Positions 55,060-64,000 of a DNA stretch of 64,000 nt are shown piece after piece (the first letter of the stretch is position 1; each line of letters begins with the position of its first letter). The notes beneath the pieces are model-generated. The model was not told the origin of the DNA. It did not search any database and saw only the letters and a list, made by a program, of their open reading frames with translations. The stretch covers positions 1 to 64,000 of the forward strand of contig NZ_CAJEWB010000006.1 of NCBI RefSeq assembly GCF_903994035.1. The letters are read 5' to 3'. The DNA comes from Phocicoccus pinnipedialis. Its GTDB lineage: Bacteria; Bacillota; Bacilli; Staphylococcales; Salinicoccaceae. Position numbers and translations under genes: made by a program.

Positions 55060-56106
55060 CTAGTTGTTACCTCCCTCATCAATCATCTCAAACTGTTCTT
55101 CTTCTACTAATTTTGTAATTTTATCTGACGAATCTAAGAAAAAGTTTTTATAGCATGTACATCTTACAAAATGACCTGGTGTTACTTCTCGTAGCTGTGG
55201 GTTGTGTTCGTGCTCATCCGCGCTAATCCAAGGAATTCTTGGCGCGAAACGACACCCTGTTCTATCCATCTTGTTTAATGCAGGAACTACACCTTGAATT
55301 ACGTGTAATTTTCCACCAAGCATGTCTTCACTTGGCAGTGAGTTTAATAAACTTCTCGTGTATGGGTGTAATGGGTTTTTGAATAGTTCAGTTACTGTAG
55401 CAAGTTCTACGATTTGCCCTGCATACATTACTGCTACTCTGTCTGCCATTTCTGCTACTACTCCAAGGTCATGAGTAATCATTAATACGCCTGAACCTAA
55501 ATCATTTTTCAAATCACGAATAAGATCTAAGATTTGCGCTTGAATCGTAACGTCTAGTGCTGTAGTTGGTTCATCCGCTATAAGTAGTTTAGGGCTATTC
55601 GCAATCGCAATCGCGATTACAACACGCTGTCTCATACCACCTGATAGTTCATGAGGATATGCATCACCAACACGTTGTGCATTTGGAATTCCTACTCTGT
55701 CTAGGAGTTCAATTGCATATGCTTCACGTTCACTTTTCTTTTTTGTCTCGTGAATGTCTAATGTTTCAATAATTTGATGCTTAATACGCATAAGTGGATT
55801 CAATGCTGTCATCGGGTCTTGGAAAATCATTGAGAATTCTCCACCACGAATTTTGTTCATTTCACTCTCTTTTGCGTCAAGTATATTTTTGCCTTCGAAT
55901 TTAACTGAACCTTCGACTCGTGCTTTTTTATGTAGTTTCATTAAAGAAAATGCTGTAACACTTTTACCTGAACCAGATTCGCCTACAAGTGCGAGCACTT
56001 CGTTGTGACCGATATCAAATGTCACATCTTCCACCGCAGGATAATACTCACCATCGATTTTAAACGATGTAGTCAATCCTTCTACTTGTAATAATTTGTC
56101 TGACAT
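55060..56106 (-). CDS. oppD: Oligopeptide ABC transporter ATPase OppD
   Basis: About 348 residues. Walker A GESGSGKS, signature LSGGMRQR, Walker B LLIADEPTTALD and H-loop MITHD are intact. The C-terminal oligopeptide domain includes GCRFAPRIPW and RCTCYK; the usual middle Cys of this Cys-rich tail is not seen. ATG 56106 has AGGTGA 5 nt upstream; the GTG at 56115 overlaps that site. It is first of oppD-oppF-oppB-oppC, an order different from opp3BCDFA of S. aureus. Confidence 0.94.
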   Translation of the reverse strand: MSDKLLQVEGLTTSFKIDGEYYPAVEDVTFDIGHNEVLALVGESGSGKSVTAFSLMKLHKKARVEGSVKFEGKNILDAKESEMNKIRGGEFSMIFQDPMTALNPLMRIKHQIIETLDIHETKKKSEREAYAIELLDRVGIPNAQRVGDAYPHELSGGMRQRVVIAIAIANSPKLLIADEPTTALDVTIQAQILDLIRDLKNDLGSGVLMITHDLGVVAEMADRVAVMYAGQIVELATVTELFKNPLHPYTRSLLNSLPSEDMLGGKLHVIQGVVPALNKMDRTGCRFAPRIPWISADEHEHNPQLREVTPGHFVRCTCYKNFFLDSSDKITKLVEEEQFEMIDEGGNN

Positions 56107-56371
56107 ACTTATCACCTATACTTTCTAACGATAGTTAACCGTCCAATGTAACAATTGTAATGCTCGTCTATTATTAAAGCAATACGATTATTCAAAAAAA
56201 ATTATGTTTTCAGAATAGTAACCGCTTTAGTATAAGACCTAATTGCCTTTGTAAAATATACCAAACTTCTGCTGAAAACGCTAACATCTATTATAGCCTA
56301 TCTACTATACAATTTGTCTAGTTTAATGTAAAATAATTTATAAGAAATTAAAATATTTAGGAGTGTGCATT

Positions 56372-56575
56372 GTGAGATACATAGTGACGTTCTTTTGGGC
56401 ATTCTTGCTCACACAAATGGTGAACTTTATCCTAAACAGCTTGAACGGTGGCGGACAACTTTATGTTGGCATCGGTGTGTTGTTAGCTGTTCTCATCACT
56501 TTAACTGTATTTATCTTAGACATCATGTTAAAACCAGATAAAAATTATGTTGAAATTGTAGAAGATGAGCAGTAA
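56372..56575 (+). CDS. DUF2929 family small membrane protein
   Basis: 67 residues with two hydrophobic helices (about 3-22 and 31-53) and an acidic C-terminal tail (KNYVEIVEDEQ). The pattern fits the DUF2929 family of small Firmicute proteins often near fabHF, function unknown. GTG 56372 is chosen since AGGAG lies 8 nt upstream; the GTG at 56363 overlaps that site. A strong hairpin follows. Confidence 0.75.
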   Translation: MRYIVTFFWAFLLTQMVNFILNSLNGGGQLYVGIGVLLAVLITLTVFILDIMLKPDKNYVEIVEDEQ

Positions 56576-56581
56576 TTTGGT

Positions 56582-58128
<1,547 letters not shown>

Positions 58129-58140
58129 CGAATATATAGA

Positions 58141-58186
58141 AAAAAGCCTGCAGTATGAGATATTCTCAAACTGCAGGCTTTTTTTA
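58141..58186. terminator. Bidirectional terminator between glpK and clpB
   Basis: AAAAAGCCTGCAGT and ACTGCAGGCTTTTT pair perfectly (14 bp) around a loop that itself contains GAGATATTCTC. Confidence 0.92.
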
Positions 58187-60775
58187 TAGTACTTTGAACT
58201 TTAATTCATCATCTACTAAATCAATGTTCACTTTAAGTCCTTCTTGCAAGTCCATTTCAATCATCTTACGCGCAAGCGGCGTTTCGATTTGCCTTTGTAT
58301 GAATCGTTTTAATGGTCTAGCACCGAATTGTGGTTCATATGCTTCGTCTGCAATCCATTTTTCAACTCGATTTGTCACTTCGATGCTCATGTGTTGATCT
58401 TGCAGTCTCTCATTTAATTCTTTGATTAACTTATCAACAATACCAGTCATGTTTTCTTTCGATAATGGGCTGAACATCACTATGTCATCCATTCGGTTGA
58501 TGATTTCCGGCTTAAAGTAATTGTGTACTTCACTCATTACGACTTCGCGTGTCTTATCAGTAATTTCTCCGCCTTGTACTACGGTATCAAGGAGATAGTG
58601 TGAACCGATGTTTGAAGTCATGATTAGAATCGTATTCTTAAAATCAACTGTACGCCCTTTAGAATCCGTTAGTCTACCATCATCCATCACTTGAAGTAAG
58701 ATGTTAAACACATCAGTGTGTGCTTTTTCCACTTCGTCTAATAGAATGACTGAGTACGGATGACGACGTACCGCTTCAGTCAGTTGTCCACCCTCTTCAA
58801 ACCCGACATATCCTGGAGGTGCTCCGATCAGTCTAGACACAGAATGTTTCTCCATGTACTCACTCATATCAATTCGAATCATGTTATTTTCAGAATCAAA
58901 TAGTGTTGAAGCAAGTGCTTTCGCAAGCTCGGTTTTACCTACACCAGTTGGTCCAAGGAATAGGAAGCTACCAATTGGTCTATTTGGATCCTTGATTCCA
59001 GCACGCGCACGAATCACTGCATCTGAAACTAAATCAACTGCTTCATCCTGCCCAACGACTCTTTTATGAAGTAATGATGGTAAATTCAATAATTTATCCT
59101 TTTCAGTTTCTACGAGCTTTGTTACAGGAATTCCTGTCCACTGTGAAACAATCATTCCGATTTCCTCTTCAGTTACAACTTCACGAATTATACGATCTTC
59201 GCCCGCTGTTTCTTTTTGAAGTTCTTCTTCTAGTTCTTTTAATTCAGATTCTAGTTTTGGAATGATTCCGTGTTGCAGTTCAGCAGCACGTTCTAACTGA
59301 TAGTTACTTTCAGCTTCCTCTAATTCTTGGCGTGCTTTGTCGATTTCAGCACGTTTTGAGCTTACACCTTCAATTTGTTCACGTTCACGATCTACGCGTG
59401 ATTGTAATGCTTTTTGTTCTTCTCTTAAGTCCGCTAACTCTTTTTGAAGTTCTAACAATCTATTCTTAGATACAGAGTCATCTTCTTTTAAGAGTGCTTG
59501 TTCCTCGATTTCCATTTGCATGACGCGTCTGTTGATTTGATCGAGTTCAGTAGGATTAGATCCCATCTCCGTTCTAATTGTAGCACTTGCTTGGTCTACT
59601 AAGTCAATTGCTTTGTCTGGTAAAAAGCGATCCGTGATATATCGATCTGATAGTTCAGCTGCTGCAACTAAAGCTCTGTCTGTGATGCGTACACCATGGT
59701 GTACTTCGTAACGCTCTTTAAGTCCGCGTAATATTGAAATCGTATCTTCAACATCTGGCTCACTCACCAGAACTTTTTGGAAACGACGTTCTAATGCCGA
59801 ATCTTTTTCGATATATTCACGATACTCATTAAGCGTTGTCGCACCAATCATGTGTAGTTCTCCACGTGCAAGCATTGGTTTTAGCATATTTCCTGCATCC
59901 ATCGCGCCATCTGTTTTACCTGCACCTACGAGCATATGCACTTCGTCGATAAATAGAAGGATACGTCCATCTGCTTCTTCAACTTCTTTTAATACTGCTT
60001 TAAGTCTTTCTTCGAATTCACCACGGTACTTCGCACCAGCAACTAGTGCTGATAAGTCGAGTTCAAAAATTGTTTTATCAAGTAATGAATCAGGAACGTC
60101 ACGACGTACGATACGTTGAGCAAGTCCTTCAATGATTGCTGTTTTACCTACCCCTGGTTCACCGATTAGTACAGGGTTGTTTTTACGTTTTCTACTTAAT
60201 ATACGAATCGTATTACGAATTTCCTCGTCACGGCCAATTACTGGGTCCGTATTACCTTTACGTACTTCTTCTACTAAGTCACGGCCATATTTTTGAAGTA
60301 CCTCATATTGTACTTCAGGATTTTGTGTAGTCACATGATTTCCCCCTCTTATTTTTTTAATGATCTCTAGAATCACTTCTGTTTTATTCCCGACAGCTTC
60401 TTTTAACCTTTCATCAATATCCATCGCTGCAATAAGCATGTGTTCTTGTGAAATATATTGATCGTTCATTTCTTCCATTACAGAAGTGGCTTTATTGATT
60501 AGGTTTGAAAATCCCTGAGACATATATTGTCCATACTGAATATTCTCGCCTGTTACTGTGTTGTGTGCGTTTAGTTTTTTATCAAAAGAATCCAGTAATG
60601 CATCTACATTGATGTTGGCACGTTGCAATACGTCCACTGCCATTGAGTCAGGTACAGTGAGTAGTGCTTTCATTACTGCTTCAAGTTCTATTGTCTGTAA
60701 TTTTAAATCTACCGAAAGTTGTTGTGCACGTTCAATTACCATTTGAACTGCATACGTCATTTTATTAATATCCAA
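58184..60775 (-). CDS. clpB: Disaggregating chaperone ClpB
   Basis: About 863 residues. It has the N-terminal Clp domain (1-150), AAA1 with GEPGVGKT (near 206), the coiled-coil middle domain (about 400-530) that docks DnaK, and AAA2 with GPTGVGKT (near 606), followed by the C-terminal domain. It lacks an IGF/IGL loop, so it does not bind ClpP. The start is TTG 60775 ([10 protein letters not shown]) with GAGGTG upstream, matching staphylococcal ClpB; the GTG at 60784 overlaps that site. Two CtsR operators flank its promoter. Confidence 0.96.
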   Translation of the reverse strand: MDINKMTYAVQMVIERAQQLSVDLKLQTIELEAVMKALLTVPDSMAVDVLQRANINVDALLDSFDKKLNAHNTVTGENIQYGQYMSQGFSNLINKATSVMEEMNDQYISQEHMLIAAMDIDERLKEAVGNKTEVILEIIKKIRGGNHVTTQNPEVQYEVLQKYGRDLVEEVRKGNTDPVIGRDEEIRNTIRILSRKRKNNPVLIGEPGVGKTAIIEGLAQRIVRRDVPDSLLDKTIFELDLSALVAGAKYRGEFEERLKAVLKEVEEADGRILLFIDEVHMLVGAGKTDGAMDAGNMLKPMLARGELHMIGATTLNEYREYIEKDSALERRFQKVLVSEPDVEDTISILRGLKERYEVHHGVRITDRALVAAAELSDRYITDRFLPDKAIDLVDQASATIRTEMGSNPTELDQINRRVMQMEIEEQALLKEDDSVSKNRLLELQKELADLREEQKALQSRVDREREQIEGVSSKRAEIDKARQELEEAESNYQLERAAELQHGIIPKLESELKELEEELQKETAGEDRIIREVVTEEEIGMIVSQWTGIPVTKLVETEKDKLLNLPSLLHKRVVGQDEAVDLVSDAVIRARAGIKDPNRPIGSFLFLGPTGVGKTELAKALASTLFDSENNMIRIDMSEYMEKHSVSRLIGAPPGYVGFEEGGQLTEAVRRHPYSVILLDEVEKAHTDVFNILLQVMDDGRLTDSKGRTVDFKNTILIMTSNIGSHYLLDTVVQGGEITDKTREVVMSEVHNYFKPEIINRMDDIVMFSPLSKENMTGIVDKLIKELNERLQDQHMSIEVTNRVEKWIADEAYEPQFGARPLKRFIQRQIETPLARKMIEMDLQEGLKVNIDLVDDELKFKVL

Positions 60776-60800
60776 GTCTATCACCTCGAATTAAATTTCG

Positions 60801-60817
60801 TTTGACCAATTTTGACT
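60801..60817 (-). promoter_or_regulatory. CtsR operator 1 of clpB
   Basis: AGTCAAA-ATT-GGTCAAA on the minus strand matches the CtsR heptad repeat RGTCAAA-N3-RGTCAAA and lies between the -10 box and clpB. Confidence 0.87.
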
Positions 60818-60825
60818 ATAATTAT

Positions 60826-60853
60826 ATTATACAACCTCTAGGATATAAATCAA
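60826..60853 (-). promoter_or_regulatory. Sigma-A promoter of clpB
   Basis: -35 TTGATT (60853-60848), a 16-nt spacer and -10 TATAAT (60831-60826), between two CtsR operators. Confidence 0.7.
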
Positions 60854-60869
60854 GGTATTCGACTTAATC

Positions 60870-60886
60870 ATTGACCTTTTTTGACC
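60870..60886 (-). promoter_or_regulatory. CtsR operator 2 of clpB
   Basis: GGTCAAA-AAA-GGTCAAT on the minus strand is a near-perfect CtsR heptad repeat just upstream of the -35 box. Confidence 0.87.
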
Positions 60887-60950
60887 ATTATATTACCTTT
60901 ATTTTTTTTTACATTTAGTTTATAGTTAATTTGTTAAATAGGGGGTTAAT

Positions 60951-61772
60951 ATGGATATTATAGAAATTTTAAAGTATATATTCTTAGGTCTACTTCAAGG
61001 GATTACAGAAGCTATACCAGTATCATCAAGTGGTCACTTAGTGATTGCACGAGAAATGCTAGGTCTAGAAGCCAAAGGTCTTTCATTTGAAATGTTATTA
61101 AATACAGCTTCACTTATTGCTATCCTGTATATCTATTGGAAAGATATTGTTGAAATTGCGACACACTTTTTAAGATTTCTTGGTGGAGCAAGAGACGCAA
61201 AAGCAAAAGAAGAATTCAAATATGTAATGTATCTTGTGATCGCAACGATTCCAGTTGGTGTTACAGGTTTACTTCTTAAAGATGTTGTTGGAGATAACGT
61301 AACTGTTGGGTTCATCGGTGCAATGTTACTCGTAACAGGAATCGCATTATGGATCATCAAGAGTAAAGAAGGTATTAAACAAGATGGCGAACTCACGTTA
61401 AAAGACTCTATCATCATTGGCCTTGCACAAAGTATTGCAATTATCCCAGGAATCAGCCGTAGTGGCTCAACACTCGTTGGTGCGATGTCTCGTGGATTAC
61501 ATCAGAAAAACGCACTGCGTTTCGTATTCTTACTTTATATTCCGGTATCATTAGGTACAGCTTTACTTTCAGTAAATGATTTATTTACTGATCCAGATAT
61601 GGCTACATTATGGTTCCCTTACCTACTTGCATTCATATCTTCGCTCATCATGACTTATTACGGATTCAAAATCCTTAAAGGCCTTATGGAAAATAGTAAA
61701 CTTGAATACTTCAGCTATTACTGTTTTGCACTCGGAACATTCTCAATTATTTACCAAATCTTTTGGGCATAA
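60951..61772 (+). CDS. uppP: Undecaprenyl-diphosphatase UppP (BacA)
   Basis: 273-residue membrane enzyme that dephosphorylates undecaprenyl-PP so the carrier can be reused for peptidoglycan and teichoic acid; it also gives bacitracin tolerance. GITEAIPVSSSGHL (near 17-30) and PGISRSGSTL (near 163-172) are the two catalytic motifs. About seven to eight spans. GGGGG precedes the ATG. Confidence 0.96.
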   Translation: MDIIEILKYIFLGLLQGITEAIPVSSSGHLVIAREMLGLEAKGLSFEMLLNTASLIAILYIYWKDIVEIATHFLRFLGGARDAKAKEEFKYVMYLVIATIPVGVTGLLLKDVVGDNVTVGFIGAMLLVTGIALWIIKSKEGIKQDGELTLKDSIIIGLAQSIAIIPGISRSGSTLVGAMSRGLHQKNALRFVFLLYIPVSLGTALLSVNDLFTDPDMATLWFPYLLAFISSLIMTYYGFKILKGLMENSKLEYFSYYCFALGTFSIIYQIFWA

Positions 61773-61778
61773 AATGAC

Positions 61779-61812
61779 ACTCATGTTGGACTTAACTCCA
61801 GCATGAGTTTTT
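61779..61812 (+). terminator. Terminator of uppP
   Basis: ACTCATGTTGGA and TCCAGCATGAGT form a 12-bp stem with one wobble, then TTTTT. Confidence 0.88.
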
Positions 61813-61817
61813 ACATT

Positions 61818-61854
61818 CAAAAAGGCGTGTCTCCAAAGATAGAGGCACGCCTTT
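61818..61854 (-). terminator. Terminator of thiT
   Basis: AAAGGCGTGCCTC and GAGACACGCCTTT pair leftward with one wobble around an 8-nt loop, then TTTGAATG; the T-run is short. Confidence 0.75.
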
Positions 61855-61870
61855 AACATATTTTCTTCTA

Positions 61871-62428
61871 TTATATAGTCGAATTTTTTGGTATGAATAT
61901 CATTTTTGCTGCTTTGTATAACAATATCATCACGATTACACAGATAATTAAGTTTATAATTCCTGTTGAACCGTTGACGATTAATGAATACAACCAAGCG
62001 GGTTGCCCCTCTGGCGCATACATTCCAAAGAATACCATTCCTGATAGAAAATGGAAGACCATGTATCTAACAAAGACAGCTAGTGTTGAATAAATAATGA
62101 TGTTTGTCATCGTTGGGTTCTTTTTTGCAAAACCTGCAAGTCCAAGTGCCATAAACGCTAGTGGATAATCAAGCAAAACTTGAACTGGATGGAAGAACCA
62201 TGCAGCAGCGTCACCAAGCGCCATCTGTAATAGTGCCCAAATGAGTCCTCCAAGTATACCAGCACCTATGCCTCGTCTAATCGCTAAAATTAAAATTGGT
62301 ACCATCGAAAAGCTAAAGCTGTAAGGTCCAATTCTGAAACTTGAATCGATAAAATCAAGCCCCATCGCAAGCGCTGCTAAAATCGCAATCTCCATCATTA
62401 CAATTAATCGTTGTCTCGATGCGGTCAT
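61871..62428 (-). CDS. thiT: Thiamine ECF transporter S component ThiT
   Basis: 185-residue substrate-binding membrane protein with six spans. Typical ThiT segments are ILGGLIWALLQMALGD (near 58-73) and DYPLAFMALGLAGF (near 87-100), with Trp and His residues that bind thiamine. It works with shared EcfAA'T subunits encoded elsewhere. AAAGGAG precedes ATG 62428 and is covered by a TPP riboswitch expression platform. Confidence 0.92.
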   Translation of the reverse strand: MTASRQRLIVMMEIAILAALAMGLDFIDSSFRIGPYSFSFSMVPILILAIRRGIGAGILGGLIWALLQMALGDAAAWFFHPVQVLLDYPLAFMALGLAGFAKKNPTMTNIIIYSTLAVFVRYMVFHFLSGMVFFGMYAPEGQPAWLYSLIVNGSTGIINLIICVIVMILLYKAAKMIFIPKNSTI

Positions 62429-62453
62429 CTAAATAACTCCTTTTTAGTTACTT
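62429..62453 (-). promoter_or_regulatory. Ribosome-site hairpin of the TPP riboswitch
   Basis: AAGTAACT and AGTTATTT pair around AAAAAGG, covering the thiT ribosome site. This suggests control of translation start rather than termination. Confidence 0.75.
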
Positions 62454-62557
62454 ATGAACCACAAGAAACTACCATATTCCTTCGCGAGCATTATCTCAAT
62501 CAGGTTCTAGGGTTGTGAAATTTCACTCTCAGCTTTACGCACCCCTTATGGTTCATA
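62454..62557 (-). promoter_or_regulatory. TPP riboswitch (THI element) of thiT
   Basis: Leftward, the P1 stem (ATGAACCATAAG with CTTGTGGTTCAT) encloses GGGGTGCG, GCTGAGAGTGAAA, GAACCTGATTGAGATAATGC and CGCGAAGGAATA, the conserved TPP aptamer blocks in order. Thiamine pyrophosphate should shut off thiT. Confidence 0.95.
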
Positions 62558-62584
62558 GCATATATATTGTATCGAATTTCAAAC

Positions 62585-62620
62585 AAAAAGAAAACCGTTC
62601 TTAATATTAAGAACGGTTTA
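62585..62620 (-). terminator. Terminator of sufT
   Basis: AAACCGTTCTTAAT and ATTAAGAACGGTTT form a perfect palindrome with no free loop, followed leftward by TTCTTTTTG. Confidence 0.85.
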
Positions 62621-62628
62621 ATACTATT

Positions 62629-62937
62629 TTAGCTTACACCTAATGCGATTTTTGCGTAACGACTCATCATTTCTTTGTCCCATGGTGGACTCCATACGAT
62701 TTGTACGTTTGTATCTTTAACTTCTGGTAATTCTCCGAGTGCTTCTTCAACTGAAGCTACGATTTGTGGTCCCATTGGACAACCCATCGAAGTTAAAGTC
62801 ATTTCAACACCTGCATTGCCGTCTTCGTCTAAATGTACACCGTAAACAAGACCGAGGTTAACAATATCTATTCCAAGCTCAGGGTCAATCACGTTTTCTA
62901 ATGCGCCCATCATGCTTTCTTCCATAGCTTTATCCAT
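62629..62937 (-). CDS. sufT: MIP18/DUF59 iron-sulfur assembly protein SufT
   Basis: 102 residues of the SufT/MIP18 family, which help mature Fe-S proteins. NVIDPELGIDIVNLGLVYG and the Cys-containing loop TSMGCPMGPQI are the family hallmarks, and the C-terminal WSPPWDKEMMS motif is kept. ATG 62937 has AGGAGTG upstream. It is monocistronic. Confidence 0.93.
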   Translation of the reverse strand: MDKAMEESMMGALENVIDPELGIDIVNLGLVYGVHLDEDGNAGVEMTLTSMGCPMGPQIVASVEEALGELPEVKDTNVQIVWSPPWDKEMMSRYAKIALGVS

Positions 62938-63034
62938 AATGTCACTCCTAATTCTCATACTCTATATAATATACCAAATTAACGACAACTATTAAATAAT
63001 AATGCTATTATGTATAAGTAAGGAGTGAGTGTTC

Positions 63035-63859
63035 ATGGAAAAACACCTCATCTGTCTTGACCTTGATGGGACACTATTAACAGATGATAAAAAAATTGGT
63101 ACATACACAAAAAATGTAATTAACACACTAAAACAATATGGTCATAAAATTATGATCACAACGGGCCGCCCTTATCGCGCGACGGTACCTTACTATAAAG
63201 AATTAAAACTAAATACACCCGTTGTGAATTTCAACGGTGCATTCGTACATCATCCTCTTGACAATGATTTTAAAATAAAACACGAAACACTCAGTCAAGA
63301 AGTCTTAAATGATATCGTTAAAAATATTGAAGTTTTCGGAATTGAAAACATCGTTGCAGAAGTCAAAGATGATTTATATATACACTATCACGACGAAGTT
63401 ATGATGAAAGAATTCTACATGGGAGAACCGATGATCAAAACAGGAGACATCACGAAGACAATGCCTGAAGAAGCAACGACTGTCTTAATCAAAGCGAAGC
63501 ACGGTCAAGTCAGTAAGATTCGTCAAGCAATGGAAGACGTCTATGCTGAAGCAATCGCTCATAGACAATGGGATGCAGCCTACCCAGTTGTAGAAATTAT
63601 CAAAAAGGGTATATCTAAAGCGACAGGGATTGAGTACGTGCTTGATTACCTTGGTGTTGATCATAGAAACACTATAGCCTTTGGTGATGAAGACAATGAT
63701 TTCCAAATGATTGAATATGTAAATCACAGTGTTGCAGTTAAAAATGCGGTCGATCCATTAAAAGAACGTGCGGTTGCAGTCACTGAGTTTACAAATAATG
63801 AAGACGGCGTTGGTCGTTATTTAAATGAATACTTTAACTTAGGGTTAAATTATTACTAG
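63035..63859 (+). CDS. HAD superfamily (Cof-type) phosphatase
   Basis: About 274 residues. The nucleophile motif is CLDLDGTLLTDD (Asp10 and Asp12), motif II is ITTGRPY, and motif III/IV is KGISKATGIEYV with AFGDEDNDFQMIEYV. A C2 cap domain lies between, as in Cof/YkrA-like sugar or nucleotide phosphatases. The substrate is unknown. ATG 63035 is preferred (AAGGAG 9 nt upstream) over GTG 63029, which is only 3 nt from that site. Confidence 0.88.
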   Translation: MEKHLICLDLDGTLLTDDKKIGTYTKNVINTLKQYGHKIMITTGRPYRATVPYYKELKLNTPVVNFNGAFVHHPLDNDFKIKHETLSQEVLNDIVKNIEVFGIENIVAEVKDDLYIHYHDEVMMKEFYMGEPMIKTGDITKTMPEEATTVLIKAKHGQVSKIRQAMEDVYAEAIAHRQWDAAYPVVEIIKKGISKATGIEYVLDYLGVDHRNTIAFGDEDNDFQMIEYVNHSVAVKNAVDPLKERAVAVTEFTNNEDGVGRYLNEYFNLGLNYY

Positions 63860-63871
63860 GAGGATATACAC

Positions 63872-64000
63872 ATGAAACTAATTGTTGATAGTTGTACAGA
63901 CATTCCATTTAAAGAAATAGAAGCAATGAACGCATATCCAATCGCATTAAAAGTAAATATAGATGGCACAGATTATTTAGACCAACTCGAAATTTCAAGT
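63872..64000 (+). CDS. DegV family fatty acid-binding protein, N-terminal part
   Basis: The window ends after 43 codons. MKLIVDSCTDIPFKEIEAMN and the following VNIDGTDYLDQ match the start of DegV/FakB proteins, which present fatty acids to FakA kinase. AGGAGG lies 8 nt before the ATG and 12 nt after the HAD gene stop, so the two are probably co-transcribed. Confidence 0.82.
   Translation, partial: MKLIVDSCTDIPFKEIEAMNAYPIALKVNIDGTDYLDQLEISS

Noticed and set aside
60776-60950. CIRCE (HrcA) operator at clpB
   Set aside because: No TTAGCACTC-N9-GAGTGCTAA motif; the repeats present are CtsR sites.

Overview
The window is a low-GC chromosomal segment of a Firmicute, most likely a member of the Staphylococcaceae outside the genus Staphylococcus (Jeotgalicoccus, Nosocomiicoccus, Salinicoccus or a relative). 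The evidence is a staphylococcal tar-type teichoic acid gene set, MurE with the DNPGND motif of L-lysine-adding enzymes, a staphylococcal gene order (opp, fabHF, putP, trpS, spxA, mecA, coiA, pepF, rsaE, spxH, yjbI, yjbK, relQ, nadK, mgtE, fabI), FapR and CtsR operators, and strong AGGAGG-type ribosome sites with frequent TTG and GTG starts. No rRNA, tRNA, insertion sequence, prophage block or CRISPR array is visible.

Layout. 0.2-8.2 kb: wall teichoic acid (WTA) genes in two divergent groups, tarF-tarG-tarH-tarL leftward and tarD-tarB plus an LCP ligase rightward. 8.3-18.4 kb: a GNAT gene, then a leftward series comK, an unknown gene, tarA, a Wzz/CapA-like co-polymerase, a degenerate CapB-like ATPase and two giant tandem CDP-polyol transferases. 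A small sigma factor is divergent from comK. 18.4-26.7 kb: a decayed gene, ktrB, htrA, a TerC exporter behind a manganese riboswitch, prfC, murE, tatC. 26.7-31.4 kb: accessory stretch with a 52-bp tandem repeat, a NERD nuclease-like gene and a Tat-dependent GMC dehydrogenase pair. 31.4-45 kb: an M23 hydrolase, fabI, mgtE, nadK, relQ, spxH, the sRNA RsaE, pepF, coiA, mecA and spxA. 45-64 kb: trpS, putP, fabHF, opp, glpK, clpB, uppP, thiT behind a TPP riboswitch, sufT, a HAD phosphatase and the start of a degV gene.

How the genes work together. TarA, TarB, TarD, TarF, TarL, TarG/H and an LCP protein form nearly a complete poly(ribitol phosphate) WTA pathway; UppP recycles the shared lipid carrier and MurE supplies the wall precursor. 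Two further 870-890-residue polymerase-like proteins and a capsule-type chain-length module lie directly behind tarA. ComK, an adjacent sigma factor, MecA (the ComK adaptor), CoiA and SpxA/SpxH are parts of a competence and proteolysis network spread across the window.

The observations I rate highest are the divergent comK/sigma-factor pair with a symmetric operator-like repeat between them, the capsule-type Wzz/ParA-like module inside a WTA operon, and a TarH ATPase carrying C-terminal GW-type modules.
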